Assembly (NCBI GenBank): GCA_020746875.1
Contig: JAGTJL010000009.1
Span: forward strand, 682,001 to 746,000
Direction of reading: 5' to 3'
DNA length: 64,000 nt
From: Rhexocercosporidium sp. MPI-PUGE-AT-0058
Lineage: Eukaryota > Ascomycota > Leotiomycetes > Helotiales
Below are positions 54,346-64,000 of the stretch, one piece after another; positions within the stretch are counted from its first letter, which is position 1, and every line of letters starts with the position of its first letter. The notes under the pieces were generated by a model. It saw only the letters and a list, made by a program, of their open reading frames with translations, was not told where the DNA came from and ran no database searches. A program made the position numbers and the translations under genes.

Positions 54346-56175
54346 ATGTCCAGAAGAAAAGAAGCAAGTGATGTGGGGCTAATCGAGACCCCGCATTCTC
54401 GTTGTAAGTGGCGTTGGCGATGCTTCAATTAATATTTGTTGACAGTTTCAGTTTCTCGAAATGCTTTGTCGAGAGTTGTCTCCGGGATCGACCAGGTTGA
54501 TGCAGGGCGGAGATACGACGTGGAAGAAGCAGATAACAGGTTTCCACAGCCAGTTTCGTACTCATCTAGTATTGCTCCCACGGAGAGGAAAGTAATATCA
54601 TGGAACGATGGAGACCCAGAGAATCCGTTCAACTGGTCTGAGGTAAGTGATTTGTCTGTAGAATTCCATGCTTATACACTCTGTTGACTTACTTTTCAGA
54701 GACGAAAGGTTTATATCGTTTTAATCGGTATCCTCGTGGTGATAAATAGCACTTTGGGCTCCTCACTTCCATCAAATGCAATTCCAGATATAAGCACATA
54801 CTTCAATATTACCTCTTCCTACGCTAAAATACTCCCCATCTCAATGTATTTAGTTGGCTACGTGCTTGGGCCTCTATTATTTGGACCGCTCTCCGAATCA
54901 TACGGCCGAAAAATCATCATGATATCTACTTTTTTCGGCTTCACTGTCTTTACGATGGCTTGCGCATTGGCACCAAACTACCCTGCTCTGTTGATATTTC
55001 GTATTTTGTCAGGTATCAATGCAAGTAGTCCTATTGCTGTCGTCGGAGGAATGTACGCAGATGTCTATAATGACCCGGTGACGAGAGGTCGAGCTATGGC
55101 AACATTCATGGGTGTAAGTTGCCTGTTCAAATGATACCATCACCGCTCACATCGTTAGGGAACTTGTATCGGCCCAATCATATCTCCAGCAATCTCAGGC
55201 TTCGTCGCTCCAACTCTTGGGTGGCGTTGGGTATTTTGGATCGGCCTCATGATCGTCGGCATATCTTGGATTCCCTTGTTCTGGCTCCCCGAAACCTATG
55301 GACCAATTCTTCTCGCGCGTCGCGCCGCCCATCTCCGCGAAACAACTGGAAACCCAAATATATTTGCACCCATCGAGCTCGAAAAGAAGGGTTGGAAACA
55401 GATGGCAACTGTCACTCTAACCCGACCGCTTCGCATGCTCTTCTTCGAACTCATCGTTCTGGCTACTTGTCTCTACCTCTCTCTCGCCTATGGAATATTC
55501 TACATGTATTTTGAAGCCTACCCGATCATTTTCCAAGATATCTATGGCCAGTCCCTCGGGGTTTCAGGCTTGATGTTCCTCCCCATAGCTGGGGGTACTG
55601 TAGCCGCCATTGCGGCATTCCTCTGGTACGACTCCTTCCTACGGAAAGCACAGGCGCAGAATAAACCATGGACTCAAAAAGAGGAGTCGAAACGTTTACC
55701 CCTGGCGTGTGTAGGTGGGCCTATGTACGTGGTCGCTCTTTTCTGGATGGGCTGGACAGCGAATAAGGATATCCACTGGGCAGTCCCAATGTTAGCAGGA
55801 ATTCCATTTGGTATGGGCTACGTGCTGATCTTCATGGCTCTACTGAATTACCTTACCGATGCGTATGAGATCTTCGCAGCGTCAGCTATGGCGGCTGCGA
55901 GTTGTTCTCGGAGTCTCGCTGGTGCTGTACTACCATTCGCTGCGACGCCGATGTATCGCAGACTGGGCGTGGCTTGGGCGAGTAGTTTGTTGGGTTTCGT
56001 GAGTTTGGGAATGTGTGTCATCCCTTTCTTGTTCTTGTGGAAGGGAGACAGGATTAGAGCAGGAAGTCGATTCTGTATATACTTGAAGGAAAAGAAGGAG
56101 AAAGAGTTGGCGGACTTAGAGAAAGCAAGAGCGGCGAGGGTGGTTAATGAGGTAATGAGGGAAGAGAAGCTTTGA
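54346..56175 (+). CDS. Major facilitator superfamily transporter (DHA1-type drug/polyamine)
   Basis: Exons 54346-54403, 54452-54642, 54700-55113, 55159-56175; 559 aa. Proton antiporter-type carrier in the plasma membrane; substrate unknown. Seen: long polar N-terminus with DPENPFNWSE before TM1, the MFS motif A after TM2 (GPLSESYGRKIIMIST), RILSGINASSPIAVVGGMYADVY, R-G-R-A after TM4, and GWRWVFWIGLM near TM6. Twelve hydrophobic spans. First acceptor has two in-frame options six bases apart (54446 or 54452), changing two residues. TATAAA at 54303-54308 lies close upstream. Confidence 0.92.
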
Positions 56176-56701
56176 TGTGACATTTGAAATCTGACACCAT
56201 GTTTTGGTTGCTGCATAGCGGGGCGTGTTGCATTGTTTTGGGAACTTCGGGGTAATGTAACATCTGCATAGAATAGCATATCAAGATGTATCGACTAGGG
56301 GTAACAGCAAGCTAGTTCACTAGGCATATACGAAAAGAAAAAGACGTTGTCATTATTCATTCATCATGTTCCCTCTGTGCAACGGTTCAGAGATGAAGAG
56401 AGAATAGTACGTAATTTGGTGAATGAGAATGTTCGGGATGCACTTGTTGTTTTTGCTGAATCATCTTTCCATAATTCTCGCTTCCCCCAAAGCTTTCATC
56501 GATGTGGTAGATGAATGAGTCTTTTAGACGCAAATAAGGAAAAATAATACCTACGCGATTACAAATCTTCACAAAGTCCTCCTTCATGAGGACCGACTTT
56601 CTTTTGGTCCCAAACAAATCTCAACACATGCCTACTACAAACAATCGAAACATTAATTGAATACCTCTCCTTACTCCTTTACGCTGCACAAAGTTTCGGG
56701 A
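56176..56701. other. Intergenic, 526 bp
   Basis: MFS 3' flank and promoter of the tiny Cys-rich gene. No gene supported. Confidence 0.5.
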
Positions 56702-56962
56702 ATGGGGCAAAATCCGAGCAAGAAGGCTTGGAATACACGGTGTTGCTGCGGTAGACTGGAACACCAACCTATCAAAACCATCAACAAGAGGCCGACACTG
56801 ACAGGAGTACCAGTTCAAGATGACGAATTCAGCTCGAACGAGCGCTGCCAGGCTTACAGTCACTGGAAGTGCAAAGAGTGCCTGAGATATTTGTACAAGA
56901 TGTGTACAGCAGGATGTGAAATGCGAATAAAACTCTGTTGGCCATTAACTTGGGTAGTTTGA
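56702..56962 (+). CDS. Tiny Cys-rich protein (65 aa), family member 2
   Basis: Exons 56702-56750 and 56814-56962. Seen: WNTRCCC at 10-16 directly before the 63-nt intron (GTAGAC, branch ACTGAC, CAG), then ERC-x7-C-x2-C-x6-C-x3-C (HWKCKECLRYLYKMCTAGC). The intron length is a multiple of three, so retention would give an 86-aa protein. Spacing differs somewhat from the members at 26279 and 57690, but the W...CC, intron and CxxC...CxxxC order are the same. No signal peptide. Unknown function; metal binding inferred. Confidence 0.5.
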   Translation: MGQNPSKKAWNTRCCCGRLEHQPIKTINKRPTLTGVPVQDDEFSSNERCQAYSHWKCKECLRYLYKMCTAGCEMRIKLCWPLTWVV

Positions 56963-57689
56963 GATTCTTCGCAACAAAGAGAGCATGAAATAAAAGGTGG
57001 CTGTACCAGCTTTGCATTTGGAATACTACCAAATATCAATGGTCCACCTTCCTCGTTTCGGACCTAAACACGCACTCCTTTGAAAGGACTATGTCGCCCC
57101 TCACTTTTTCCGAGTGGAATTTGATTTGAAAGCTGGTACTGTAAATTTGGAAAAAGTAAAACGACAAGTTCCTTTCGCTTAACACATCCAAGTTGATTCA
57201 TGACTGGCCATGGCTAACGCTCTGGACTCTGGAATCTAACTACAAATATCTCAGAACTTTACTTAACTTGGAACACTCACGTAATTACCATTCATAAAGT
57301 CAGTTACCGGAGCAAGACTGTATCCAATTCTTTGGTTTATGTCCCAAGCGAAGTATCCGTGGTTTCCTTGGCAATACTAGAAACATTCACGCAAGCCTAC
57401 AGTCCTCGAATCTGTTCTGGAACCTAGCTCAGCTTGCCTCAATATCATGACTGTACATTGAGACAAAGTATCAAAGTGAATAAACCATGGCGATCCATGT
57501 GGAGGGGTAGCATAGAATCGAAAGTCGTGGGACTACTGCTTGGAATCTTCGACGCTATATAAATCCAGAACTTCGACGACACATCTGGCTTTTCCTTTCC
57601 CAGCCGAAATATCCAATCGAGAATTGCCAATACATCAACCACCGCGCCACGCCCAACAATCTCCATATCGTTCCTAAACTCAGCTACTC
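56963..57689. other. Intergenic, 727 bp
   Basis: Only the TATA box listed next is recognised. Confidence 0.5.
57556..57563 (+). promoter_or_regulatory. TATA box of Cys-rich gene 3
   Basis: TATATAAA, 134 bp upstream of the ATG at 57690. Confidence 0.55.
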
Positions 57690-57994
57690 ATGTCTCCACA
57701 GAAGTCATTGACGTATACTCACTGGAAGTGTTGCCAGCATGTAAGTCTGCTTCAAGCCGTTTTGGTAATCTTGCCTCGTTCTAAAACTTAATATAGGATT
57801 GCAAATATTTAAATGCACGAAACAAATCAGTCTGCGAAAATTGCGGACATGAGTGGTGTGATGATACTTGTATTGTTATATTCGTACACTTGACGGATCA
57901 AGCTGGGATGCGGGTTAAGGACTGTAATATTCTCCAAAATGGGAAGATTTTGAACAAGGCGACACCAAGAAGATGGGGTGTCCTTCGAGATTGA
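57690..57994 (+). CDS. Tiny Cys-rich protein (82 aa), family member 3
   Basis: Exons 57690-57740 and 57797-57994. Seen: THWKCCQH directly before the 56-nt intron (GTAAGT...ATATAG), then DC-x10-C-x2-C-x4-C-x3-C (SVCENCGHEWCDDTC). The C-x10-C-x2-C-x-H-x2-C core is identical in spacing to the member at 26279. The 40 residues after the last Cys (IVIFVHLTDQAG...) may be shortened by another intron. A TATA box is properly placed. Unknown function. Confidence 0.6.
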
Positions 57995-58120
57995 GCAGGA
58001 AGAAGCTTGATGGAACGGGATAACAGGGTTTCTTAGCCTGGAGTTGGTATCAGAATCATTTTTTCTTTTACTACCGCAGTGCAGCAACATCCTCTAGAGG
58101 ACATACTTCAATAGCTTGAC

Positions 58121-59211
58121 TCAACATCCACATCCATCTCCTCCTATCTCCCCGCTTCTTACTTGTTTCACCACCTTTCGTAAGTCTGTCTCCAATTTGC
58201 CTGCTCCCTTTCCTTGCTGGTGCTTCCAAGCGCCCCATGCATTCACGCTCTGATCCCAAACAGCCACCCTTCCCATCAGCGCAACTCCACCATCAAAATA
58301 ACCTCTCTTCATTCTCTCGGCCGCTTCCTTCTCTGCACCTTTCAAATTACCCTCATACCGATCAACATCCTTCTCCAACTCTTTCTCAACTACTGCAATG
58401 ACTTCCTCCAAAGTACACCTGAATCCACATGCATAAACCTCGTTCTCACCTTTCTTGTCCTCTTCTCGAACAACCTCAACGATACTCCTCGCAACATCTA
58501 AATGACTAGAAACAGCCACTTTTATATGCTCAGACCCTGGGAATACAACAACACTTGCCCAGAGTGCATCGATTCCCATCACGCCATCCGTCTTCATCGC
58601 ATCTTCTAATCCAATTCCAGAGTAGATAGCTTGCCAGTTCATGCCACTCGCTTCTAATTTCTTCTGTATCTCGAACCGGGTTCGATATGGCGGGAGTAGA
58701 TCTCTAATCTTCGAGTTTGACGTATCGAGTCCATATTCAGAGGGGATAAATAGTTTGACCTTGGCAGCAGATGCAGCATCCACTAGCGGGCCGGATAGAT
58801 GGAGGTCTGGACCTGTGAGAGTGCAAACTATGGTATCTACACCATGTAAATGGTCCTGCAATTCAGTTTCTGAGAAATCAGTCTGGAAATGGATGGCTTC
58901 TGATCCGTGATGATGTCCGTTTGCGGTTCCATTGTTGCTGTGTGGATGGGAGTGCGAGTCAGATCCAGATGTTGGGATTGAGATTGATGTTTGGCGTGTT
59001 AAAACTGTGATTTCAAGGCCAGGCTCATGCTGGAGGGCGTGTAGTAGTTGGGGTAGCAGTGGGGATGTTGGGGTCTGGGGTAAATTTCAGCTCTCCAACT
59101 TCACACTCGGTTAAAAACCAGAAGGGGTAGGTTAGATCACGTGTCGATCATGGTAGATCCTGATTGCTCTCGGTGAGAACTTACTGCGACTATGACAATT
59201 TTGCGAGGCAT
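58121..59211 (-). CDS. NmrA/isoflavone-reductase-like protein with degenerate cofactor loop
   Basis: Exons 59211-59185 (27 nt) and 59074-58121; 326 aa. NmrA-like proteins are atypical Rossmann proteins, some NADP-sensing, some reductases. Seen: MPRKIVIVA beta-1, then, where G-x-x-G-x-x-G is expected, ATPTSPLLPQLLHAL; next EITVLTRQTS, a His/Ser/Asn-rich insert, GVDTIVCTLTG, KLFIPSEYGLD (the usual RFIPSEFG motif), YSGIGLEDA, and a C-terminal EEVIAVVEKELEKDV helix. The intron (110 nt) shows no better exon carrying the glycines. Either cofactor binding is lost or a short exon is missed. Confidence 0.75.
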
Positions 59212-60894
59212 CTTAAATCTCCCGTCAGAAGTGACTGAAGTAAGAAAGTGAAATACTACGAGCTCCTCCTCACATTGTGAAGTAATCGGGCCACCGGAAG
59301 AGGGGTCGCGTGTTTACTGCAGTAGCTTCGCTTGACTCTTAGCTTGTTCTGTTGTGTGGCCTGACTTTTTCGTACCTTCGATATTATTTCAATTTGTATC
59401 TTCTCTAATCTAAGTTTCTAACGGTTTCACTGTTAGCATCACCAGGGTTGCCTTCATATCCTCATCGAAAAGACGATTTCGAGTAGAACTTGATGAGCCA
59501 CTGCAACTCGCGAACGCTCGGAATATTACAAATTTTTAAGACTTCATAAGGACAGAGCCCCTAGCTAGAAAAGGCTGTGTGTTCTTGATTATATTTGTTC
59601 TCTTGCAGTATCTTATCATTTGAGCGTTTAAGTCGTTATTCTATTTCTGCTCCTAAGTTTTCGACTTCAATGATCCTGTGCCGAATCTTCAAATAAATTT
59701 GAGGGGAGGTTTCTCTGCATAAAACTCTATGCTCTGGAGCTCTTTGAGCATTCGGCCTTTTCTTCCCCAAGGTTTTCGAGTGGTCTCTTGAAGGGGCCAT
59801 GGTGCCTTCATTGCGGGCGTCCGCTCGCGGTTAAGCTAGCTCTGTATCTCATTGGGGAAACCCCTTCATTCAGGCCTACAGAGTTTGACTGCATCTACAA
59901 CATTTGGAAGTTGCTCATGTACTAAGGCTATATCAAATAATAAAATGCCGTAAGACTGACGAGAGGCTAGACAAAGATCAGTGAGCATTTCCTGCGTGCC
60001 AGTAAATTCCGTGCCTGCCAGACATCAGTACGTTAAAAATCGCATTACAAGTTGCATGAGCTGCGCCGAAGTTTTCCATTTCAAGATGTTGAAACTTTAG
60101 TAGATACTGCATTTTAAAAGTGGTTCTTTCGAAAGAATGATCTCAAGGCATAATTACGCCCGATTACGTCAAATGATGTTGGTCTGGATGAAGCTCGTTT
60201 AAGAGCAATAGGGGGGGATCACCAAACAAAATGATCAACGCTGGTCAACAAATATCGTCGCATGATCTACGACAAGAATCCGTAGCCTCAATATGGCAAT
60301 TCTAAAGTATTTAATTTGTGGAAAAGATGTTATTTTGGGGTTATATCGGCATTAATACATGGCTGTTTGATGTCAGTATATAAGTATGCTTAGTGGTGAA
60401 CGAGACTGCTTAGGGGCTGCAGTGGAACGCGCCGAAGTCTCTTCCAATACGGGACTCAGTGTTCTGGCTACAACATAATCCAAAGAAGGAAGGGCTTTTA
60501 GCACATGTGCACGCCCACACGACGCCGTGAATCATGACGGTTTGTTTTACAAACGTTCAACAATTCAAATGTGGTACACTAAGTTATGTCATGACCCACA
60601 AAATCTTCATATCTCCTTCTTCTGCCTTTCCTTGTATTGCATGAAATGATATGTGCGAATAAATCTGAGGAAATGTATCTTCATGAGGAAGCCTTTGCTC
60701 TCTCTGAACACTGCCCAACAGGTTCTGTGAAAACTACTGTGACAATAGACATTATTGTTGCTGCCCAACTCCGCCCTTGCAAAAGGACCAACGACCCCAG
60801 TCCATCATCTAAATTCAAAAAGTTCAAATTCCCAACTCAAGACGCCAGGCTTTCGTTTCTATTCAAAATATCAACCTTCGCCTGTTCAATGGCA
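59212..60894. other. Intergenic, about 1.7 kb, AT-rich
   Basis: Long AT-rich gap with no frame longer than about 60 codons before 60637 and no recognisable element. The plus frames at 60637-60994 overlap the 3' end of the next minus-strand gene. Confidence 0.5.
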
Positions 60895-61863
60895 TCACAC
60901 CCCCTGTAAATCGCTGTTGATATTGCTCCTCGATGTGCTATCGTCAGCAGAAAGGCCCCCCACATCAGGAAGAGATACACGAAAATCCCATTGAAGATCC
61001 GTGATTTGTTCCCACCACTGAAGCTCGCCACGTTTTCTTTCAACAACGCGGACATCCTCAGGAACTTTGTACACCGGCTTGTCTTCTTTGCTGTTCTTCT
61101 CCACCACCACAGTTTCGATAGTTTTTGTGACTTCTTCCTTGATCTCTTCAGGATTGTCCACTCCTGAGGGTATACAATATCCGCACTCGCATTCTTCATT
61201 TCTCTGTCCAACGACACACAAAGTTTCAAGTTTCGGAAATGCCTGTACCACCTTATCTGGGCTGCGGGGGAGTCCGGCCGTCATATCCCATGGAAACATG
61301 GTGGTAGCCAAGTGTTGAATAGCTGGGCTTGGAGATAATTCATCTAAGTCCACCTGTCCCACTGCTGGCAACGGTCTCAACTTGGGGATAGTATCCAAGA
61401 ATGCATTTTGCTTGTGTAGTACATGCCCAGCCTGAAGAACCACTGTGTCTATGAAAGGATTGAAAAGAACTCTCTGTGCATTTCTGTTCTGCATAACGCT
61501 TTCTGGATCGGCCGGGTCCATCCAGACGTATTCGATATCTGGTTGTCTCTCAACTCTGTGATTCCCAAGATCTAAGACAGCAAAGAATCTCAGTACTGCA
61601 TATCGAGACTCCCTACAAACTCTGAGTGCTGCTGGGGAGTTTCGGTGAAATTCTTGCGGATTTATGAAGTATGAGTACCCATTTTCCTGTCCATCATTGC
61701 TTTCGCTGTAGTTGTTTTTCACAACCACTTCGAGAAACCGCGGAGTATAGGCCGAGTGCCCCCAGATAATATGCCGAACCTCTGCGGGCAGTTTTTTGAA
61801 ACGAAATTTGTCAAAGTCGGGTTTTGGTGAGATATAGGGCTTTGAAACTGTTGATAAGGACAT
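60895..61863 (-). CDS. 2EXR-domain protein
   Basis: 322 aa, single exon. Seen: the 2EXR signature near the N-terminus (FDKFRFKKLPAEVRHIIW, with TPRFLEVV after it), RVCRESRYAVLRFF at about 80-95, YVWMDPADPE, then a long region ending in an acidic, Lys-rich segment (EEIKEEVTKTIETVVVEK). These proteins are very common in leotiomycete and related genomes; function unknown. The frame is open far upstream, including an ATG at 61980, but a TATATATA box at 61989-61996 would put transcription start below that, so the ATG at 61863 is preferred. Confidence 0.8.
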   Translation of the reverse strand: MSLSTVSKPYISPKPDFDKFRFKKLPAEVRHIIWGHSAYTPRFLEVVVKNNYSESNDGQENGYSYFINPQEFHRNSPAALRVCRESRYAVLRFFAVLDLGNHRVERQPDIEYVWMDPADPESVMQNRNAQRVLFNPFIDTVVLQAGHVLHKQNAFLDTIPKLRPLPAVGQVDLDELSPSPAIQHLATTMFPWDMTAGLPRSPDKVVQAFPKLETLCVVGQRNEECECGYCIPSGVDNPEEIKEEVTKTIETVVVEKNSKEDKPVYKVPEDVRVVERKRGELQWWEQITDLQWDFRVSLPDVGGLSADDSTSRSNINSDLQGV

Positions 61864-63244
61864 TCCGAAGGAGTGAATAGGGTCGGTGTTGAAGTAGGTG
61901 ACGAAGTTAGAGCGTCGGATCCAAGGAAAACTATACCAAAAGGAATGAGGAGAAGGAAGGAAGGAAGGAAGAAAGAACATGGTGAAGGGTATATATATGC
62001 TTGTGACGTGATTTACTAATCCATAGCACTGGGCTAGGGGACAGATTTCGTGCCGGTGAAATTTGAGACCGCAATTATCCGTGTCATAACCGTTGATTCT
62101 AAAATTCGTTTGTATGACCGAGTCTCTAGTTACTGCAGGGTTCAAATCTGCCAAACCTTTATTATTCTGAGATTATATATGTTTGTAACTTAGCTGGATA
62201 ATCCAATCTGTCCAATTTTTAAACGTGGAATTGCCATCATTTGTCACAGTTGGCAAAGCCGCACTGTGTCTGGTACACTATCCGCTTGGTGTGAAAGTCC
62301 GGGAATTGGGGCAGCAATCAAATAGCGCTCAACAAGTATCCGCTAGACTTCTGCCTGGCGATGAGATTTCTATCCTGTCTCGAGCCTGTCCTTTCTTTGC
62401 TCGCGGATGGCAATACACAAGAATATATTGTTCATGAAGCGTGGAAATTCCATGTCAGAGGATGATCCGGCGTACTTATACTTAGGAGAAGGATCGATGT
62501 CTTCTTTCTCTACGGTCGCATATGCATCATGATACAGGCTCTGGATTATTGTATATATGCTTACCTGTCCTGGAAAGCGCTTGAACACAGGCTATATACA
62601 GTTGACGTGACTTCTCGACATTGAAAGCTGTTCGTAATTTTGCTGCTCCATCAATAGACAATGCTCGGCAAAATACCACTACGCAAATTCCAGAATACCA
62701 TTTGAAGGCTGTGGGTGCTGAGAGCTCGTCAATTTTTAAATGTGCACATGAAAAGAAATTGCTAGAATTGCGTAGCAGGTTGGAAGGTGGTTAGCGCGCA
62801 GGGTGGATGTCGCTCCATAGTAGGGCTTAAGGGGAAAGTCTCAAATTTGACAATCTCCCCGAGCGTGCTTTTCTTCGCTCACTATGCATACGCCATCTCG
62901 CCATCTCTAATGATGAAAGAGGACAATTCTGGAGGTCCCAAGAAAGAAGTGCCTGGCTGGTCACGGGCAGGCGGAATTAAGCAAAAGAGCACGTGCCATG
63001 TTCTCAACAGGGATTGAACTTGAGTGCCTGACCACTCGGGCACGGCTCCCGTCGTCATTCCCGATGCAAGCAAGCAAGCAGGCAATTCTTACAGCTTGAC
63101 AACACCACGCACCCCCACATCATTTCGCCGTGTTACACGGCTCTTCCTCATTATTTCAACTCTCTTCAGGACCTCTATCCAAGCTCCGTAACGCATTCTT
63201 CTCCGGAGGTACAGACCTTTTCTCAATCCTCAGAGTCCTCCAAC
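61864..63244. other. Intergenic, about 1.4 kb
   Basis: Contains the TATATATA box of the 2EXR gene (61989-61996) and a tRNA-like but incomplete sequence near 62990-63060 on the minus strand (discussed under rejected items). No gene supported. Confidence 0.45.
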
Positions 63245-64000
63245 ATGCGGTTACCTCGAAGTCCGGCGGACGCGGCGTTGCTGTCAGCCGTCCTGTTTCC
63301 TTTACTCACCGCTGCAGCTGGAGGCATCACTTGTGAGAAGATCGTGATAGACAATAAATATCACTGGGATCTGCATAAGTTGGGAGGACCGCGGTCGGTG
63401 TTGGACAGCCAGGACAGAGGAGCAAGCTTCAGAAACACAACCTACACAATCGATATCTGCAAACCTTTAAAACGGGACTCAACTCAGACATGTCCGGGGA
63501 ATACTCGAGGTGAGCCTTTGGAACATGTCTTGGAGTACGGGAGCTTGGCTGACTTGAAGCAGTGTGTGCCATCGAACGCGATATAAATAAGGAGACAGGC
63601 GATGAGATTATTGGGGAGATCATACCGATTGCAGGAGAGCTGAAGGAAAAGGGAGGTGGGGATTTGAATGCTAAATGGGTACGACTGGCCACTGATGGGT
63701 CGAATACGGATTCAGAGAAGGAGGGTTTGAGGTTGACTATGAATGGAGGTTGGACGACTGTTGACAAGAAAAAGAGGCCGCAGAAAGCTATCGTGGAGTT
63801 CATCTGCGACAAGAATCTTGAAGGAACTGAGAATCTTTGGGACCCAGAAGATAAAAACGAGCAGAGGATCAAGCGTGCTGAAGGGGATGATAAGAAGGAG
63901 GGTGAGCCAGAGAAGGACCATTTGAAAGAACCGAGTCTCAAGTTCTTGCGGTACGATACCTCTGGAGACTCTGAAGATGTCCTTCGTCTGGAATGGAGAT
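63245..64000 (+). CDS. Autophagy-related protein 27 (type I membrane), 3' end cut by window edge
   Basis: Exons 63245-63509 and 63563-64000 (continues). Atg27 cycles between Golgi, vacuole and Atg9 vesicles and is needed for normal autophagosome formation. Seen: signal peptide (ALLSAVLFPLLTAAAG), ITCEKIVIDNKYHWDLHKLGGP, NTTYTIDICKPL, then QTCPGNTR-VCAIERDI across the 53-nt intron, a lumenal MRH-like domain continuing through LRLTMNGGWTT and AIVEFICDK, and an acidic insert before LRYDTSGDSEDVLRLEW at the edge. The transmembrane span and C-terminal sorting tail lie beyond 64000. Confidence 0.85.

Noticed and set aside
61864..62154. N-terminal extension of the 2EXR protein to 62154
   Set aside because: The extension starts without ATG and spans a TATATATA box at 61989-61996, so transcription probably begins below it.
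62990..63060. tRNA-like sequence on the minus strand (TGCCCGAGTGGTC and GTTCAATCCC boxes)
   Set aside because: A-box- and B-box-like words are present and a GAGTG/CACTC hairpin forms, but there is no anticodon arm of normal size and the acceptor and T stems do not pair properly. At best a degenerate tRNA-derived fragment.

Overview
The window is nuclear DNA of a filamentous ascomycete (Pezizomycotina; a leotiomycete-type fungus is my best guess, not proven). The evidence is short GT-AG introns of about 45-110 nt with CTRAY-type branch sites, Zn2Cys6 regulators, a DUF3716-type protein, a 2EXR protein, ankyrin and MFS genes, and genes spaced singly on both strands without operons. I rebuilt exon structures by hand from splice signals and reading-frame continuity. 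Most models close in phase from ATG to stop.

Layout. 1-6952: a dehydrodolichyl diphosphate synthase (cut by the left edge) divergent from PIG-A, then a GNAT acetyltransferase and a large glycosylated membrane protein. 7999-21466: a second GNAT, a DUF3716-like protein, an FAD monooxygenase, an acid-sphingomyelinase-like phosphodiesterase, a Zn2Cys6 factor with a GC-AG intron, a medium-chain reductase and 3-hydroxyisobutyrate dehydrogenase. 22304-33221: a multi-pass membrane protein divergent from a Whi5/Nrm1-type G1/S repressor, a tiny Cys-rich protein, a second Zn2Cys6 factor, a microsomal-type SDR and APC10/Doc1. 34804-38178: three lineage-type hypothetical genes.

38.2-49.5 kb looks like an accessory, fast-changing block. 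It holds sequence with coding character in several frames (probable relics), a C2H2 protein, a 989-aa ankyrin protein with six almost identical repeat units, and a cluster of GTTAGGAATCG-type motifs in the divergent gap upstream of it. 49.5-64 kb holds an amino-acid/choline-type permease, prefoldin subunit 4, a decayed minus-strand relic, an MFS transporter, two more tiny Cys-rich proteins, an NmrA-like protein lacking its glycine loop, a 2EXR protein and the start of ATG27.

Functional themes: lipid-linked glycosylation/GPI at the left end, cell-cycle control (Whi5-like, APC10), and several regulator/oxidoreductase neighbours that are not a recognisable biosynthetic cluster. The least-described element is the set of three 65-84-aa proteins sharing a W-x(1-3)-CC ... 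C-x2-C ... C-x2-3-C pattern with an intron just after the CC. No rRNA, CRISPR array, intact transposon or convincing tRNA was seen.
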